Positions 12,977-24,810 of a stretch of 64,000 nucleotides of DNA are shown here, one piece after another. This DNA comes from Musa acuminata AAA Group. Lineage: Eukaryota > Streptophyta > Magnoliopsida > Zingiberales > Musaceae. Position numbers and translations under genes: made by a program. The first letter of the stretch is position 1, and every line of letters starts with the position of its first letter. The stretch lies in contig NC_088355.1 in assembly GCF_036884655.1 (NCBI RefSeq), positions 24,799,001 through 24,863,000 on the forward strand. The letters run 5' to 3'. The notes beneath the pieces are model-generated. The model worked only from the letters and a program-made list of their open reading frames with translations. It was not told the origin of the DNA and did not search any database.

Positions 12977-13602
12977 CTAAACTAAAAAAGAAAATATATC
13001 ATGAAAGCATAAAGTAATTTTAAAATAAACCAAAGGCATTTTAATTACCTCAATGTCGTAGGCTGGTAAGGCGTAGTTTGCCGCCTCGCTTTTGTTGACT
13101 TTCTCGTCTTCAGATGAGCTCGATTCATCCCAATTTTTGTTCTTCTTCTTGCGTTTAAAGCAAGTAGTTCCATTCTTTTTGCTTTTTAATTTTCGTTTCA
13201 TTTGTAGTTTAAGTTCACCATCACTTGAGCTTATGCTCGAGTGGTCTTCAAATGTTCTATGTCCCAAATCCTTCCTGTTCCTTGGAAGGTTGGTTTGTTC
13301 ATCATTGTCCTCATCACTTGAGTCATCGCTCAAGTGGCATTCATTTGTCCAGAGTTCCAAATCCTTCCTGTTCTTTGGAAGGTGATTGTGTTCAACATGT
13401 TCATCATGTGCATTGTGCACCATTTCATATGTCATCAATGAACCAATTAGTTCTTCAAGTGGTAAGTTGTTTAAATTTTTAGCTTCTTGTATTGCAGTTA
13501 CTTTTGAATCCCACTTTTTAGAAAGAGAACGCAAAATTTTGTTTACGAGTTCAAAATCCGAAAAATATTTTCCAAGAGCTCTTAAACTATTGACGACATC
13601 CG
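12977..13602 (-). pseudogene. gag C-terminal part of truncated P-family element
   Basis: It matches the second half of the gag at 49097-50101, including two repeats of the PKNRKDLE type followed by an acidic Ser-rich stretch and a Lys-rich tail. The reading frame is open from about 13534 to 12977. The N-terminal half (the UBN2-like fold) is absent because homology stops at about 13602, where LINE sequence takes over in the same direction. No zinc knuckle is visible. Confidence 0.85.
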
Positions 13603-14690
13603 TGATAGATACCTCTTCTTTTCATATTGTCTATTGTCGGTAGTTTATTGAGAAGAGCCTGCCATGTACATAAGGAATGTCTTTGTGATGCCGGTCGATC
13701 CCATGTCCAACTACTTGGGACCCACTTGTTATTTCTTTGCCTAATTATATTCCATGCGGATGTGGCACTAAATTTGCCATTGTCATGAGGCCAAATAAGT
13801 ATATCTGAAGAGTTGTTCCTGATTGGAATAGCTATAATAGTCGGCCAAAGTGATAACATTTCGGGAGAAATAGGATTAGGGAGACACCAAGCACCGTTAG
13901 CAATGAACTCAGAAACCTTCCAATCTTTGGGAGCCCCAAGATCTTTTCGTATTCTGTCACCATATAATTGAAATATACTCTTCCCATTTACCCAAGGATC
14001 AAACCACATATTTGTACTAGTACCAGAAGAGATTGCATAGGAAATGTGTTTGATTAGCCAATTCCTTGCCTTTAAAATTCCTTTCCAAGCTGCAGAGTAG
14101 TATGTTCTTGTTGAAATTTCCCAGATTGATTCCTTTGAAAGATACCTAGCAGAAACCCAATGTGACCATAAGGAACATTTGTTTTGCAAAAGATCCCATA
14201 ATTGCTGTACCAGACAAGCTTGATTCCAATCTCTAGTATTTCTCAAGTTTAGCCCCCCTTCATCTTTCGGTTTGCAAATGCTATCCCAATTTACCATATG
14301 CATTGCCTTATCATTTGTGCCATTCCAGAAGAAGTTCATTAATAACCGTTCAATATCATGGAGAAGTCCAGCAGGCAGAAGAAATGCATTACACCAATAT
14401 ATAGAGTAGGAGTGCAATACCGAACGGATGAGTTCGAGTCGTCCTGCTTTTGATAGAAACCTATTTTTCCAAGAAGAAATTCTATTCTTTATTTTTTGCA
14501 AGATAGGCTGACAATGGGTTTTGTGAATGCCTGTGGATATGAGCGGGAGACCCAAATAAGGAACTGGCAAGCTTCCCTCACTAACCCCCAAAGTTTGCAC
14601 AATAAAGACCGTATCCTCAACATAAGGGCTCATATATAGCTGCCAACCAACTCCATTAATGAATTCCTTAGCCATGAAGAAAAGCACTAT
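13603..14690 (-). pseudogene. L1 LINE fragment (end of RT and C-terminal region of ORF2)
   Basis: It corresponds to about 60170-61214 of the larger LINE copy. An open frame of 366 residues (14687-13587) covers the region after the RT active site, with motifs such as YLGLPLIS, the WWxxR-like finger region and a CTWQALLNKLPT stretch. It keeps a Trp codon where the larger copy has a TGA (61092-61094), so it is better preserved in this part. It lacks endonuclease, RT core, zinc region and 3' tail. Its 3' side is joined to a P-family gag at 13602/13603. At the 5' side a piece of about 58 bp is repeated in tandem (about 14637-14750). Confidence 0.88.
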
Positions 14691-14889
14691 GATACAGCTT
14701 TACAACTGCCAACCATCTCCATTAATGTATTCCTTTGTGTTGGGAATATGCTGATGAGCTGTCTTATCTGAGTAGACTGAGTTGAAGATTACGTAGCAAT
14801 ATTGTTGGCTGAAAAAAAATCATATTATTAGCACGATCCATATGAGTAGATTGTAGCAAATTAGACACTCCCGTGTCAGCAAGGCATGA
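14691..14889. other. Short unassigned stretch
   Basis: I recognise no gene or repeat family here apart from the tail of the small duplication noted up to about 14750. Confidence 0.4.
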
Positions 14890-15307
14890 AGTAAAATAAA
14901 GTCCCAGAGTCAAGGACGCGATTTCGTTGGGAGTTCGAGAGTTCGTCAGAATTCCGGACGTTCGTCGGAAGTTCTAGTGGAACCAGCGGAGAAGTCTCGG
15001 AGCTTGCAAGAGAAGCTTGTCGAAACTCACCAAGAAGATCGTCGTGAAGTCCAAGAGCTTACCGGGAGTCCGTAGAAACATTATCGAGAGATCATTAGAA
15101 GTTCGTCGGATGATCGTCGGAAACTCGCCGGAAGAAACCAAGACAAAGGGACTTAGGACTTATTTAGCTTAGCAAATGTCTTTGGAATCGTAATTAGCAC
15201 GTAATTGGGTTTAGATTTGGGTCAGCCTAATTAGGGGCCAGCAAGGCCAATGTAAGGATATGTTGGGCCCAATGAGAGGCCCAAACAGTGCCTCCAGAAG
15301 TTGTACC
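14890..15307 (+). repeat. P-type LTR fragment, left part (host of copia M)
   Basis: It aligns loosely with about 47230-47700 of the intact P LTR (runs of GAGTTCGxxG, then TTAGCACGTAATT and AGGGGCCA). It is interrupted at 15307 by copia M and resumes at 23865. GTACC at 15303-15307 is the left target-site duplication. Confidence 0.75.
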
Positions 15308-16789
15308 TGTTGGGAAATCATAAGGGGGCGACATCATATGCGCAGCGGAAGAACAAAAAAACAAAAATCCCCGATTCCCAAAAGGATGTTCGTCGTCGTG
15401 CGAAGATTGGTGCGCAAAAAATCCGCAAAACACAAAACTGCGTATAGAGATTGTGTTACCTAGGGAGATCGTATATCCCTGTTTCCTTGCAGATCCTTAG
15501 GAGAGGGTGAAGGAGGTCAAGCGTCCTCCTCTCTAGCGGTGATCCACACAGCAGGGTTGCGACGACGCTCCTCAAAACTCCAGGTGGAGAGGGAGAGGAG
15601 AATAGGAAGGGCAAGCAAAGACTCTAGCCTATGAGGCTGTGAATCCCTCCTATTTATAGAGATCCCGTGTCAAACCCTAATGGGTCCTTCCCTAGTGGGT
15701 ATTGGATCTGCATCCAATAAGACAAGGGCTCCGTCGGATATCTCATATCCGAACCTCTACTCATCGCAATGCCTACCATATGTGTGTGACCCTCTAGGCC
15801 CAATATCGAGCTGGCCGTGAGTCATACCTGTCAGAACTCCTTCTAACTCAGTGAATTATTATCTCTGTAATAATTCACTCGACTCATCGACTACGGACGT
15901 ACTAGGCCACTACGTCGTAGTCCCCAGACGATACAGGGGAATCCAATCCATTGGACCTGTCTGTCCTCAGTTACCATGTACCTATAGTCCCTCATCCATC
16001 TAATATCCCAGAGACCGTATATCGAGCATGGTGCTGTCAGACCCATACGGTTTCTACTCGAGTCTCGCTCTAATCGGATTCTCCCGGAGAACTCTTTCTC
16101 TCTCAACCCGAATGACCCTGGCCAGGGATTTGTCTGAGCAAGAACACATAGGATATTCCTCTCATGACGCCGAGAGTGGATGATCCTCTATTGACACTCA
16201 ATAGCCCTCGTAAGGTCGACTACCACTCCCAGTGACCAGCTGTACTAGATCTGGGAACAGCCAAACCTATAAGTCTGGTATCAAAGAGTGGAGCACTCAT
16301 ACAGGACATCCTTGGTGTCTCAAGTCTAAGGACCAGATACACCATTAGGACTACGGAATCACTGTCTGACAATAAGGCATCATCAACCATCCAGCATTCC
16401 GTAAGCGGATCAATCAGTGAACTCATTCTCCAATGAGCACCTGTACTGTATCCCTAGTGTCCCTACACGAGCAGCTATGAGACCAGCTGCATCCATCATA
16501 TGGACGGGTATACAGCACACCAGTCTATCCGGTTATCATGATGTCCCTCTCGAGTAACCTATGACCGGGATTATTTAGGATATGTGTTTAAAGGTGAATC
16601 GATCTCATTATCGTGATCTCATCACGATCCGATTCCCATTGCACAAATCCAAGGACATCACAATATATATGCATTTATGCAATAGTTATAAAGTGATATA
16701 CGCCAAAATATAATAAGCAAAAAGATTCTGTATCAAGTCACACGTGCCAACACTCACGTGATTGGCTTGCTGGGCACCTATGACTAGCA
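15308..16789 (-). repeat. 3' LTR of copia M (1,482 bp)
   Basis: On the minus strand it runs from TGCTAGTC to TTCCCAACA, directly after the AAGTGGGAGAT tract (16790-16799). The TATA box on the minus strand is at 15651-15658. It is full length compared with copia A. Confidence 0.92.
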
Positions 16790-16803
16790 ATCTCCCACTT
16801 GAC

Positions 16804-19800
16804 CTAAAGCCAATCACCTATGTGTCTGATCCCCATCAGACCCCTGTGACGCTCAAAGACAATCTGAGACAACGGCTTTGTTAGTGGATCTGCAATGTTA
16901 TCTTCGGATGGAACTCTTTCCACTGCTACATCTCCTCGGGTTACGATCTCTCTTATAAGCTGGAACCTCCTCAGAACACTTCTGATAAGACCCGGGTTCC
17001 CTTATTTGAGTAATCACCCCATAGTTGTCGCAATATAAGGAAGTCGACTTGTCGCTATCTGTATCGACTCCCAAATCTGTGATGAACTTCTTCACCCAGT
17101 CTCCCTCCTTTGCTGCATCTGATGCAGCAATGTACTCCGCCTCTGTGGTCGAGTCAGCAGTGGTATCTTGCTTGGAACTCTTCCTGCACACTGCTCCTCC
17201 ATTCAAGATGTACACATACCTTGAATTCGACTTGCTATCATCGACATCAGACTGAAAACTTGAGTCGGTGTAGCCTTCAACCTTAAGGCTATTACCTCCA
17301 TATACTAGTAAAAGATCCTTAGTCCTTCTTAAGTACTTAAGGATACACTTTACTGCTTTCCAGTGCTCCGAGCCTGGATTCGCCTGATACCTGCTCGTGA
17401 TACTCAGAGCATGCGCTATATCAGGCCTAGTACATAGCATGACATACATGATAGACCCTATTGCTGAGGCATAAGGTATCATATTCATGTTTGCCCTTTG
17501 GAATTTTCCATGCTAAACCTTTTGACAATAGTTTCTATGTACCTGGACTAGGACAAGCCAAGCATCCTTTTGGATCTATCTCTATAGATTCTAATCCCCA
17601 AGATATAAGATGCTTCTCCTAAGTCCTTCATGGAGAAGTGTCTAGATAACCAAGCCTTTACTGTGGATAGCATTCCTATGTCATTCCCAATGATGAGGAT
17701 GTCATCCACATATAACACCAAAAAGCTAATAGCGCTCCCACTTACCTTTCTGTATACACAAGGCTCATCTTCGTTCTTAACGAAGTCATAAGATCTGATT
17801 GCCTCATCAAATCTTATGTTCCAACTTCGGGAAGCTTGCTTTAGTCCATAAATGGATCTAAGCAACCTACACACCTTATCTGGGCAGTTCTTGGACACGA
17901 ATCCCTCAGGTTGCATCATATACACCTCCTCCTCCAGGTTCCCGTTGAGGAATGCGGTTTTCACATCCATCTGCCAGATCTCATAATCATAGTGTGCTGC
18001 AATAGCCAATAGAATTCTGATGGATTTTAGCATTGCTACGGGTGAGAAAGTTTCGTCGTAGTCAACACCTTGCCTTTGACGATACCCCTTAGCCACTAGC
18101 CTTGCTTTACAGGTCTCTACCTTTCCATCTACTCCGATCTTTTTCTTAAAGATCCACTTACAACCGATGGGTACAATACCTTCGGGTGCATCAACTAGGT
18201 TCCAAACCTTATTGGAGTACATAGAATCCATCTCAGAATTCATGGCTTCTTTCCACTTCCCGGAGTCTATACTCATAATAGCCTCCTCGTAGGTCTGAGG
18301 ATCAATATCCTTTACATCCTCTGCTCTAATATGTCCCACATATCTCTCAGGAGGATGGGATACTCTATCAGACCTGCGTAAAGTTGAAAATTGTGTATTA
18401 GATACCTGAACAGACTCGGGCTGTAGAGTGGTGCTTGAGCTTGGTTCTCCAACCTCGCTCAATTCTATCATTCTCCCACTGTCTCCGTCAAGAATGTGTT
18501 CCTTCTCAAGGAACACTGCTCTCTTAGCTACAAAGACCTTTTGGTCCTCGAGATGATAGAAGTAATACCCACAAGTTTCCTTGGGGTATCCCACAAATTT
18601 ACATCGCCCTATCCTTGATTCTAATTTATCGGGGTTGTGTCTTTTAACATGGGCAGAGCAGCCCCAAATCTTAACTACTTTAAGATCAGGCTTCTTCCCT
18701 TTCCATATCTCATATGGTGTAGACACCACCGACTTAGTTGAAACTCTGTTCAGAAGGTAAGCTGCGGTTTCTAGGGCATATCCCCAGAATGAGATGGGTA
18801 GGTTAGCGAAACTCATCATGGACCGTACCATATCTAATAATGTACGATTTCTCCTTTCAGAGACACCATTGAGCTGAGGTGTATAAGGAGGTGTCCATTG
18901 GGATAATATCCCATGGTCCTTGAGGAAGTGAGTAAACTCTGTACTTAAGTACTCACCTCCTCGATCTGATCGAAGAGTTTTGATACTCTTTCCAGTCTGG
19001 TTCTCCACCTCATTCTTATACTCTCTGAATTTCTCAAAGGCCTCGGACTTGTACTTCATTAAGTACACATATCCATACCTTGAGAAATCATCAGTAAATG
19101 TAATGAAGTAGGAGTAACCTCCAATGGCATGAGTTGACATGGGTCCACATACATCACTATGTATGAGTTCCAACAACTCAGTGGCTCTCTCTCCAGTTCC
19201 ACTAAATGGAGAGTTGGTCAGTTTTCCACGAATGCAAGGCTCACAAGTTGCATATGACACATAGTCGAATGGATCTAGATATCCATCATTTAGCAACTTT
19301 TGAATCCTTCTTTCATGGATGTGACCTAGCCTACAATGCCACAGGTATGCACTGTTCAACTCATCTCGTTTCCTTTTGGACACATTTATATTCATGATAT
19401 GTGGAGTGGTGTCTAACATAAATAAACCATTATGCAATGTTCCTTTCGTGATGATCTTATCATCTAATAATATCGAACAACCATTGTTCTCAAAAACAAA
19501 TTTATATCCACTAACTGTTAAACATGAAATGGAGATAATGTTTTTGATAATAGAAGGAACAAAATAACATGCATCTAATGCAATAAAAGCTCTACTAGGC
19601 AGATGTAGGGCGACCTCGCCAACAGCTAATACAGCAACTTTTGCTCCATTACCCATCTTGAGGTCCATCTCGCCTCTCTCTAGTCTCCTAGGCCTTGCCA
19701 GAACCTGCAACGAATTGCATATATGATAAGCACTACGGGTATCTAATACCCATGTGTTATCATGAGAGTCTGACAAATGGAGACTGATCATGAATGTACC

Positions 19801-20619
19801 TGAAGCTTCATCAAGCTTTTGTTTCGCCCTTTCTGCAAGGTACTCTTTGCAGTTTCTCTTCCAGTGCCCATCTTTACCACAGTGGAAGCACTGGCCTTTG
19901 TCCTTTGTTGGGTCTTTCTTAGCAACCTTTGCTTTACCTTGTTTGCCCTTGCCCTTTCCCTTCTTAAGGGACCTTTCTGCTTTCCTTTTCTTTCTGGTCT
20001 CACCAGTGTAGAGAACTGGCTTCTCTTTCTTAATAGTACTCTCTGCCTCCCTCAACATATTGAGGAGCTCTGGGAGAGTCACCTCAAGCTTGTTCATATT
20101 AAATTTCATTATGAACTGTGAAAAGGAATCTGGTAGGGACTGAAGCACAATGTCCACACACAAGTTATCCTCTAGGACCATTCCTAGACCTGTGAGTTTC
20201 TCTATCCACTCAATCATCTTTAGGACATGGTTCTGAACCGGTGTCCCCTCAGTCATCCTAGCACGGAAAAAGCTCTTGGATATCTCATATCGTTGAGTCC
20301 TTCCCTGTTCCTCAAACAATTTACGGACATGTAGGAGAATGGATCTGGCATCCATCTTTTCATGTTGTCTCTGTAACTCTGGAGTCATAGAGCCCAACAT
20401 ATAGCACTGAGCAAGAGTGGAGTCATCAATGTACTTCACGTAGCGAGCGATCTCATCCTCGCTTGCCCCTTCTTCGGGCGTAGGCATCACTGTATCAAGG
20501 ACGTACACGATTTTCTCCGCTGTGAGAACAATTCTCAAGTTACAGAGCCAATCCGTATAATTTGGACCAGTGAGGCGGTTGACATCAAGTATGCCACGTA
20601 AGGGATTTGAAAGCGACAT
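16804..20619 (-). pseudogene. copia gag-pol polyprotein (copy M, nearly intact)
   Basis: The start is the ATG at 20619 (MSLSNPLRG). The frame is open for about 1,020 codons to a TAG at 17548-17550 that replaces a Gln codon. Approximate domains by residue are UBN2-type gag 1-240, CCHC knuckle 244-257, protease near 290-300, HHCC zinc region 425-470, integrase core 485-600 ([21 protein letters not shown]), and reverse transcriptase 780-1000 with YVDD near 970. The protease motif reads DTR where copy A reads DTG, which should kill it. After the TAG, roughly 30 codons before RNase H are missing out of frame, and RNase H resumes in another frame (17488-16898). Its tail is shifted once more before a TAG at 16804-16806. 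The last two faults are also in copy A. Confidence 0.95.
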
Positions 20620-22485
20620 TTTCTGAAAATAAAGATGTAGCAAAAATGAATAACATGCAGATTTTGCAAGAAATAAACTATCAAGATATGGACTTCTATC
20701 TTAATATGCTCCCACTATTTTACTAACGAGTCACGCGACACCCTCAGCACGTGAAACGGAAGTCTCCGGCAGACTTCTAGTGGGGATCAGGATCCAATCA
20801 ACGTCTTAGTGTAACCTCGAGGGACTCGACCAATCACACTAAGCCTAAAAGGTAGACAACTCTTGCCGATCACAACTCCTTGTGATTCCCGTCCTGTTCG
20901 GCCTCCGAATCACCATGGCCTCGAGGGACTCGACCAACCATGATGCTCGGTTAAGTCAACACCTTCGTTACAAGATGAGTCTGATTTGATGATATACCCT
21001 CGAGGGACTCGACCAAGCATATCATGCCCTCAGGTCACCGGTGACATCTCTATGTCGTAAGCAAGATAGCGAATCGCGATATAGGTGAGTCTCGAGGGAC
21101 TCGACCAACTCAACCTACACCGGGATTCGGTTCCTACTCATAACGATGGAAGGCCACGTGGGTCAATCTAATTGCCTCACGTTTACTGACTTAATTTTAT
21201 CGAGAGATGTTTCTATGATTTGGTCTCCTAATATGACATGTCACACATATACATATTTAATATATATCTACATCGCATGCAAATATATATACATATCTAG
21301 TATGTGTATAAGCAATCACACCAGATGATCATGGACCACAACCTAATATGATTAGGCCCGAGCCAGTAGGCCTAATCACTCACATCAAGATCTATGTGTG
21401 CAACGGTGCATCTCCATGCCTTGTGATCGTCCATCTCGTCCTCGTCGGTTCCGTCGACATCTTGATGCATCTCCATGCATCACGATCGTCCGTCTCGTGG
21501 GTCCCGCTATGGCTTCCACGCTCCCGCTGCGCCTCCTCATGTGATTACAACTTAATCATAGGCACGCAGGCCCGACAATAAACGAGAAATATAATGGAGG
21601 TTCGCAGACCTCAATAATAATAATCACAAGTACACACATCACACGGTCCATGATCATCCGTCCACTCATCATACATCACATGTATAAATAATCATCATCA
21701 TGTAGGACTACTAGATAATAATAAAAATAATAATCAACTAAACCTTTTAATTAATTAATATTTTCTGAAATCAGGGATATATAGGGAATTTCTCAATTCC
21801 TAAGGGTATTTTCGTAATTTGGACAAAAGATAGAAACTGGAATTTCTCAAATTCCGAGGGGGCAAAACTATCTTTTTGCCTAGAAAACCCTAATGCCCTT
21901 CTCCCCCTTGCTGCTGCGCCGCCGCCGCCGCCACCCTGCTGGCGGCGGCCTGTGCGGCGAGGGCGAGGGCACTGCCCTCGCCGGCAGGTGGCACGCCCGC
22001 TGGGGTCGCTGCCGCTGCAGGTGTGCGCCCCCGCGGGCGCCGTCGCCTCCGCGGGCGGTTCTGCCCGCGAGTTAGCACCCGCAGGTGGTGCTGTCTCGCT
22101 AGCGGCCGCCCCTGCGGGGTTTTTGCCCGTGGGAGCAGCGGCCACAGGCGCCGCTGCCCTGCGGTGCCTCAGCCCGCGCTGCTGCCCCGCGGCGCCTATG
22201 CCCGCGGGCTCAGTGGCCGCAGGCGCTTCTACCGAGCGGGCTGCCAGCCCCGCCGGCCGCAAGCCTGCTGCAAGCAGACCGCCGGCCGGCTGCTGCAGGC
22301 ACAGCGCTTGCGCATGCGCCGGCGCTGTGCTGCCTGGCTGCGGCTGCGGCTGGCTGCAGGCATGCAGATCGAGGGCAGCAACTGTTGCTGCCCTTCCTTG
22401 CTTTTGCGTCAACGATTTTGACGTCAATATTCTTCCTAAACACAACACACGCAGTTCAAAACCAATCATTCGCACGAACAACCTG
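20620..22485 (-). other. Untranslated leader of copia M
   Basis: About 1.87 kb from PBS to gag. Four copies of CCTCGAGGGACTCGACCAA lie at 20815-20833, 20919-20937, 20998-21016 and 21090-21108 (spacings 104, 79 and 92 bp). A strongly GC-rich block spans about 21890-22390. ORFs through that block on both strands look compositional. Such a leader may hold dimerisation or packaging signals; that is inference. Confidence 0.75.
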
Positions 22486-22497
22486 GCTCTGATACCA
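22486..22497 (-). other. Primer binding site of copia M
   Basis: Read on the minus strand TGGTATCAGAGC, one base inside the LTR end. It is the standard plant copia site pairing with initiator tRNA-Met. Confidence 0.9.
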
Positions 22498-22498
22498 C

Positions 22499-23864
22499 TG
22501 TTGGGAAATCATAAGGGGGCGACATCATATGCGCAGCGGAAGAACAAGAAAACAAAAATCCCCGATTCCCAAAAGGATGTTCGTCGTCGTGCGAAGATTG
22601 GTGCGCAAAAAATCCGCAAAACACAAAACTGCGTATAGAGATTGTGTTACCTAGGGAGATCGTATATCCCTGTTTCCTTGCAGATCCTTAGGAGAGGGTG
22701 AAGGAGGTCAAGCGTCCTCCTCTCTAGCGGTGATCCACACAGCAGGGTTGCGACGACGCTCCTCAAAACTCCAGGTGGAGAGGGAGAGGAGAATAGGAAG
22801 GGCAAGCAAAGACTCTAGCCTATGAGGCTGTGAATCCCTTCTATTTATAGAGATCCCGTGTCAAACCCTAATGGGTCCTTCCCTAGTGGGTATTGGATCT
22901 GCATCCAATAAGACAAGGGCTCCGTCGGATATCTCATATCCGAACCTCTACTCATCGCAATGCCTACCATATGTGTGTGACCCTCTAGGCCCAATATCGA
23001 GCTGGCCGTGAGTCATACCTGTCAGAACTCCTTCTAACTCAGTGAATTATTATCTCTGTAATAATTCACTCGACTCATCGACTACGGACGTACTAGGCCA
23101 CTACGCCGTAGTCCCCAGACGATACAGGGGAATCCAATCCATTGGACCTGTCTGTCCTCAGTTACCATGTACCTATAGTCCCTCATCCATCTAATATCCC
23201 AGAGACCGTATATCGAGCATGGTGCTGTCAGACCCATACGGTTTCTACTCGAGTCTCGCTCTAATCGGATTCTCCCGGAGAACTATTTCTCTCTCAACCC
23301 GAATGACCCTGGCCAGGGATTTGTCTGAGCAAGAACACATAGGATATTCCTCTCATGACGCCGAGAGTGGATGATCCTCTATTGACACTCAATAGCCCTC
23401 GTAAGGTCGACTACCACTCCCAATGACCAGCTGTACTAGATCTGGGAACAGCCAAACCTATAAGTCTGGTATCAAAGAGTGGAGCACTCATACAGGACAT
23501 CCTTGGTGTCTCAAGTCTAAGGACCAGATACACCACTAGGACTACGGAATCACTGTCTGACAATAAGGCATCATCAACCATCCAGCATTCCGTAAGCGGA
23601 TCAATCAGTGAACTCATTCTCCAATGAGCACCTGTACTGTATCCCTAGTGTCCCTACACGAGCAGCTATGAGACCAGCTGCATCCATCATATGGACGGGT
23701 ATACAGCACACCAGTCTATCCGGTTATCACGATGTCCCTCTCGAGTAACCTATGACCGGGATTATTTAGGATATGTGTTTAAAGGTGAATCGATCTCATT
23801 ATCGTGATCTCATCACGATCCGATTCCCATTGCACAAATCCAAGGACATCACAATATATATGCA
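22499..23864 (-). repeat. 5' LTR of copia M (1,366 bp, outer end missing)
   Basis: It matches 15308 to about 16665 with only a few differences. It ends at TGCA (23861-23864), directly against GTACC. The last 120-125 bp present in both 3' LTRs of the family are absent. On the minus strand it therefore starts TGCATATATATTG, still with TG. A TATA box is at 22842-22849. Confidence 0.92.
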
Positions 23865-23869
23865 GTACC

Positions 23870-24183
23870 GTCATGGCATAGTCTTCGAGATTATGTTAAG
23901 CGGTGGTACCGCTAGTCTGGGAGGTTGTACCGCCCATGGCAGGGTGCCAAGCCGTGGTACCGCTAGTCTAAGCGGTGGTATCGCCCAACATAACATCCCA
24001 GGTGGTGGTACCGTTAGATTAGGCGATGGTACCGTGATAGAACCCTTTTAGATTCTCAACTTGGGGTTGATCTCTTTAGTGGATCGACCTCCTTGGAACT
24101 CTATAGGGGTTCCTCCCTCCAAGTTGCTGCTCAAAGCTGCAGAAAAGATTCATCTATTGCTTATAAAAAGAGAAGGAATATAT
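23870..24183 (+). repeat. P-type LTR fragment, right part (host of copia M)
   Basis: A continuation of 14890-15307 after removing copia M and one GTACC. It has repeats around GGTGGTACCGCTAG and a TATA-like TTATAAAAAG near 24160. It is cut at 24184 by another LTR starting TGTTGAATC. Confidence 0.7.
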
Positions 24184-24810
24184 TGTTGAATCTCGTATTT
24201 TGATGATGAAACCACTTGATATGTGTTTATAATTTAAACTGCATTTTGTGTGATGCAGGTCTACTCGATCAGGATTAGACAGTTAACGCAGGAGGAATTG
24301 ACGTTGCACCGGAGGAGATCACGTCAGGATATTGGACGACAGAAGGCTTCGGACATCGGGCATCAGGCCAAGGAGAGCGGAATTGCGCCAATGATATCAA
24401 GGTTGCGGAGGTCAACCGCCAATTGGGGAACAAGCCGCAAGAGAGGACGATGCATTGAAGAATCAGACGAAGCGCCAACCAATGACGTGCCGGGCAACAG
24501 AATGTCAATTTGCGTTGTAATAATTGTCTAGATCGGAGTAGAGTTTTTGGCTTGTGTGTGCAGGATTAACTACGATAACGATGAAGACATAAAGCGAAAC
24601 AAAGTATCGGAGTCAAGCGCGAAGGATTTGTTGTGAGTTCGAGAGTTCGACGGAAGTCCGAAGGTTCGTCGGGAATGCAGCCGGAACTATCCGAGAATGA
24701 GTAGGGAGCTTGCCGAAGGGTTTTTCGGAAGCTCGCTGGAAGGTTCGTTGGAAGTTCACGGAGCTCGCCGAGAAAGATCGGAGCTTGCCGAAGAAGCTCG
24801 TTGGAACTCG
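24184..24810 (+). repeat. P-family LTR fragment (5' part)
   Basis: It starts TGTTGAATCTCGTATTTTGATGATGAAA, as at 46803 and 52739, and follows that LTR for about 630 bp to GGAACTCG. There it breaks into unrelated C/T-rich sequence. The 93-residue ORF inside is not a gene. Confidence 0.85.

Larger units (their letters stand above)
15308..23864 (-). mobile_element. Ty1/copia LTR retrotransposon copy M (young, nearly intact)
   Basis: Flanked by GTACC at 15303-15307 and 23865-23869, so this is a complete insertion. On the minus strand the order is 5' LTR (23864-22499), PBS (22497-22486), leader, gag-pol (20619 to about 16804), polypurine tract and 3' LTR (16789-15308). I see about seven differences between the LTRs over 1,366 bp, so insertion was recent. 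The 5' LTR is about 120 bp shorter than the 3' LTR at its outer end although the duplication directly abuts it. The gag-pol carries old shared defects, so the copy probably moved with enzymes supplied by relatives. Confidence 0.95.

Noticed and set aside
21771..22638. Overlapping Ala/Pro/Arg-rich frames in the copia leader
   Set aside because: Chance frames in GC-rich leader DNA; the matching block in copia A (1-260) does not keep them.
22499..23864. 5' LTR of copia M truncated by a later deletion
   Set aside because: The target duplication GTACC sits exactly at the short end, so the short end was present at insertion.
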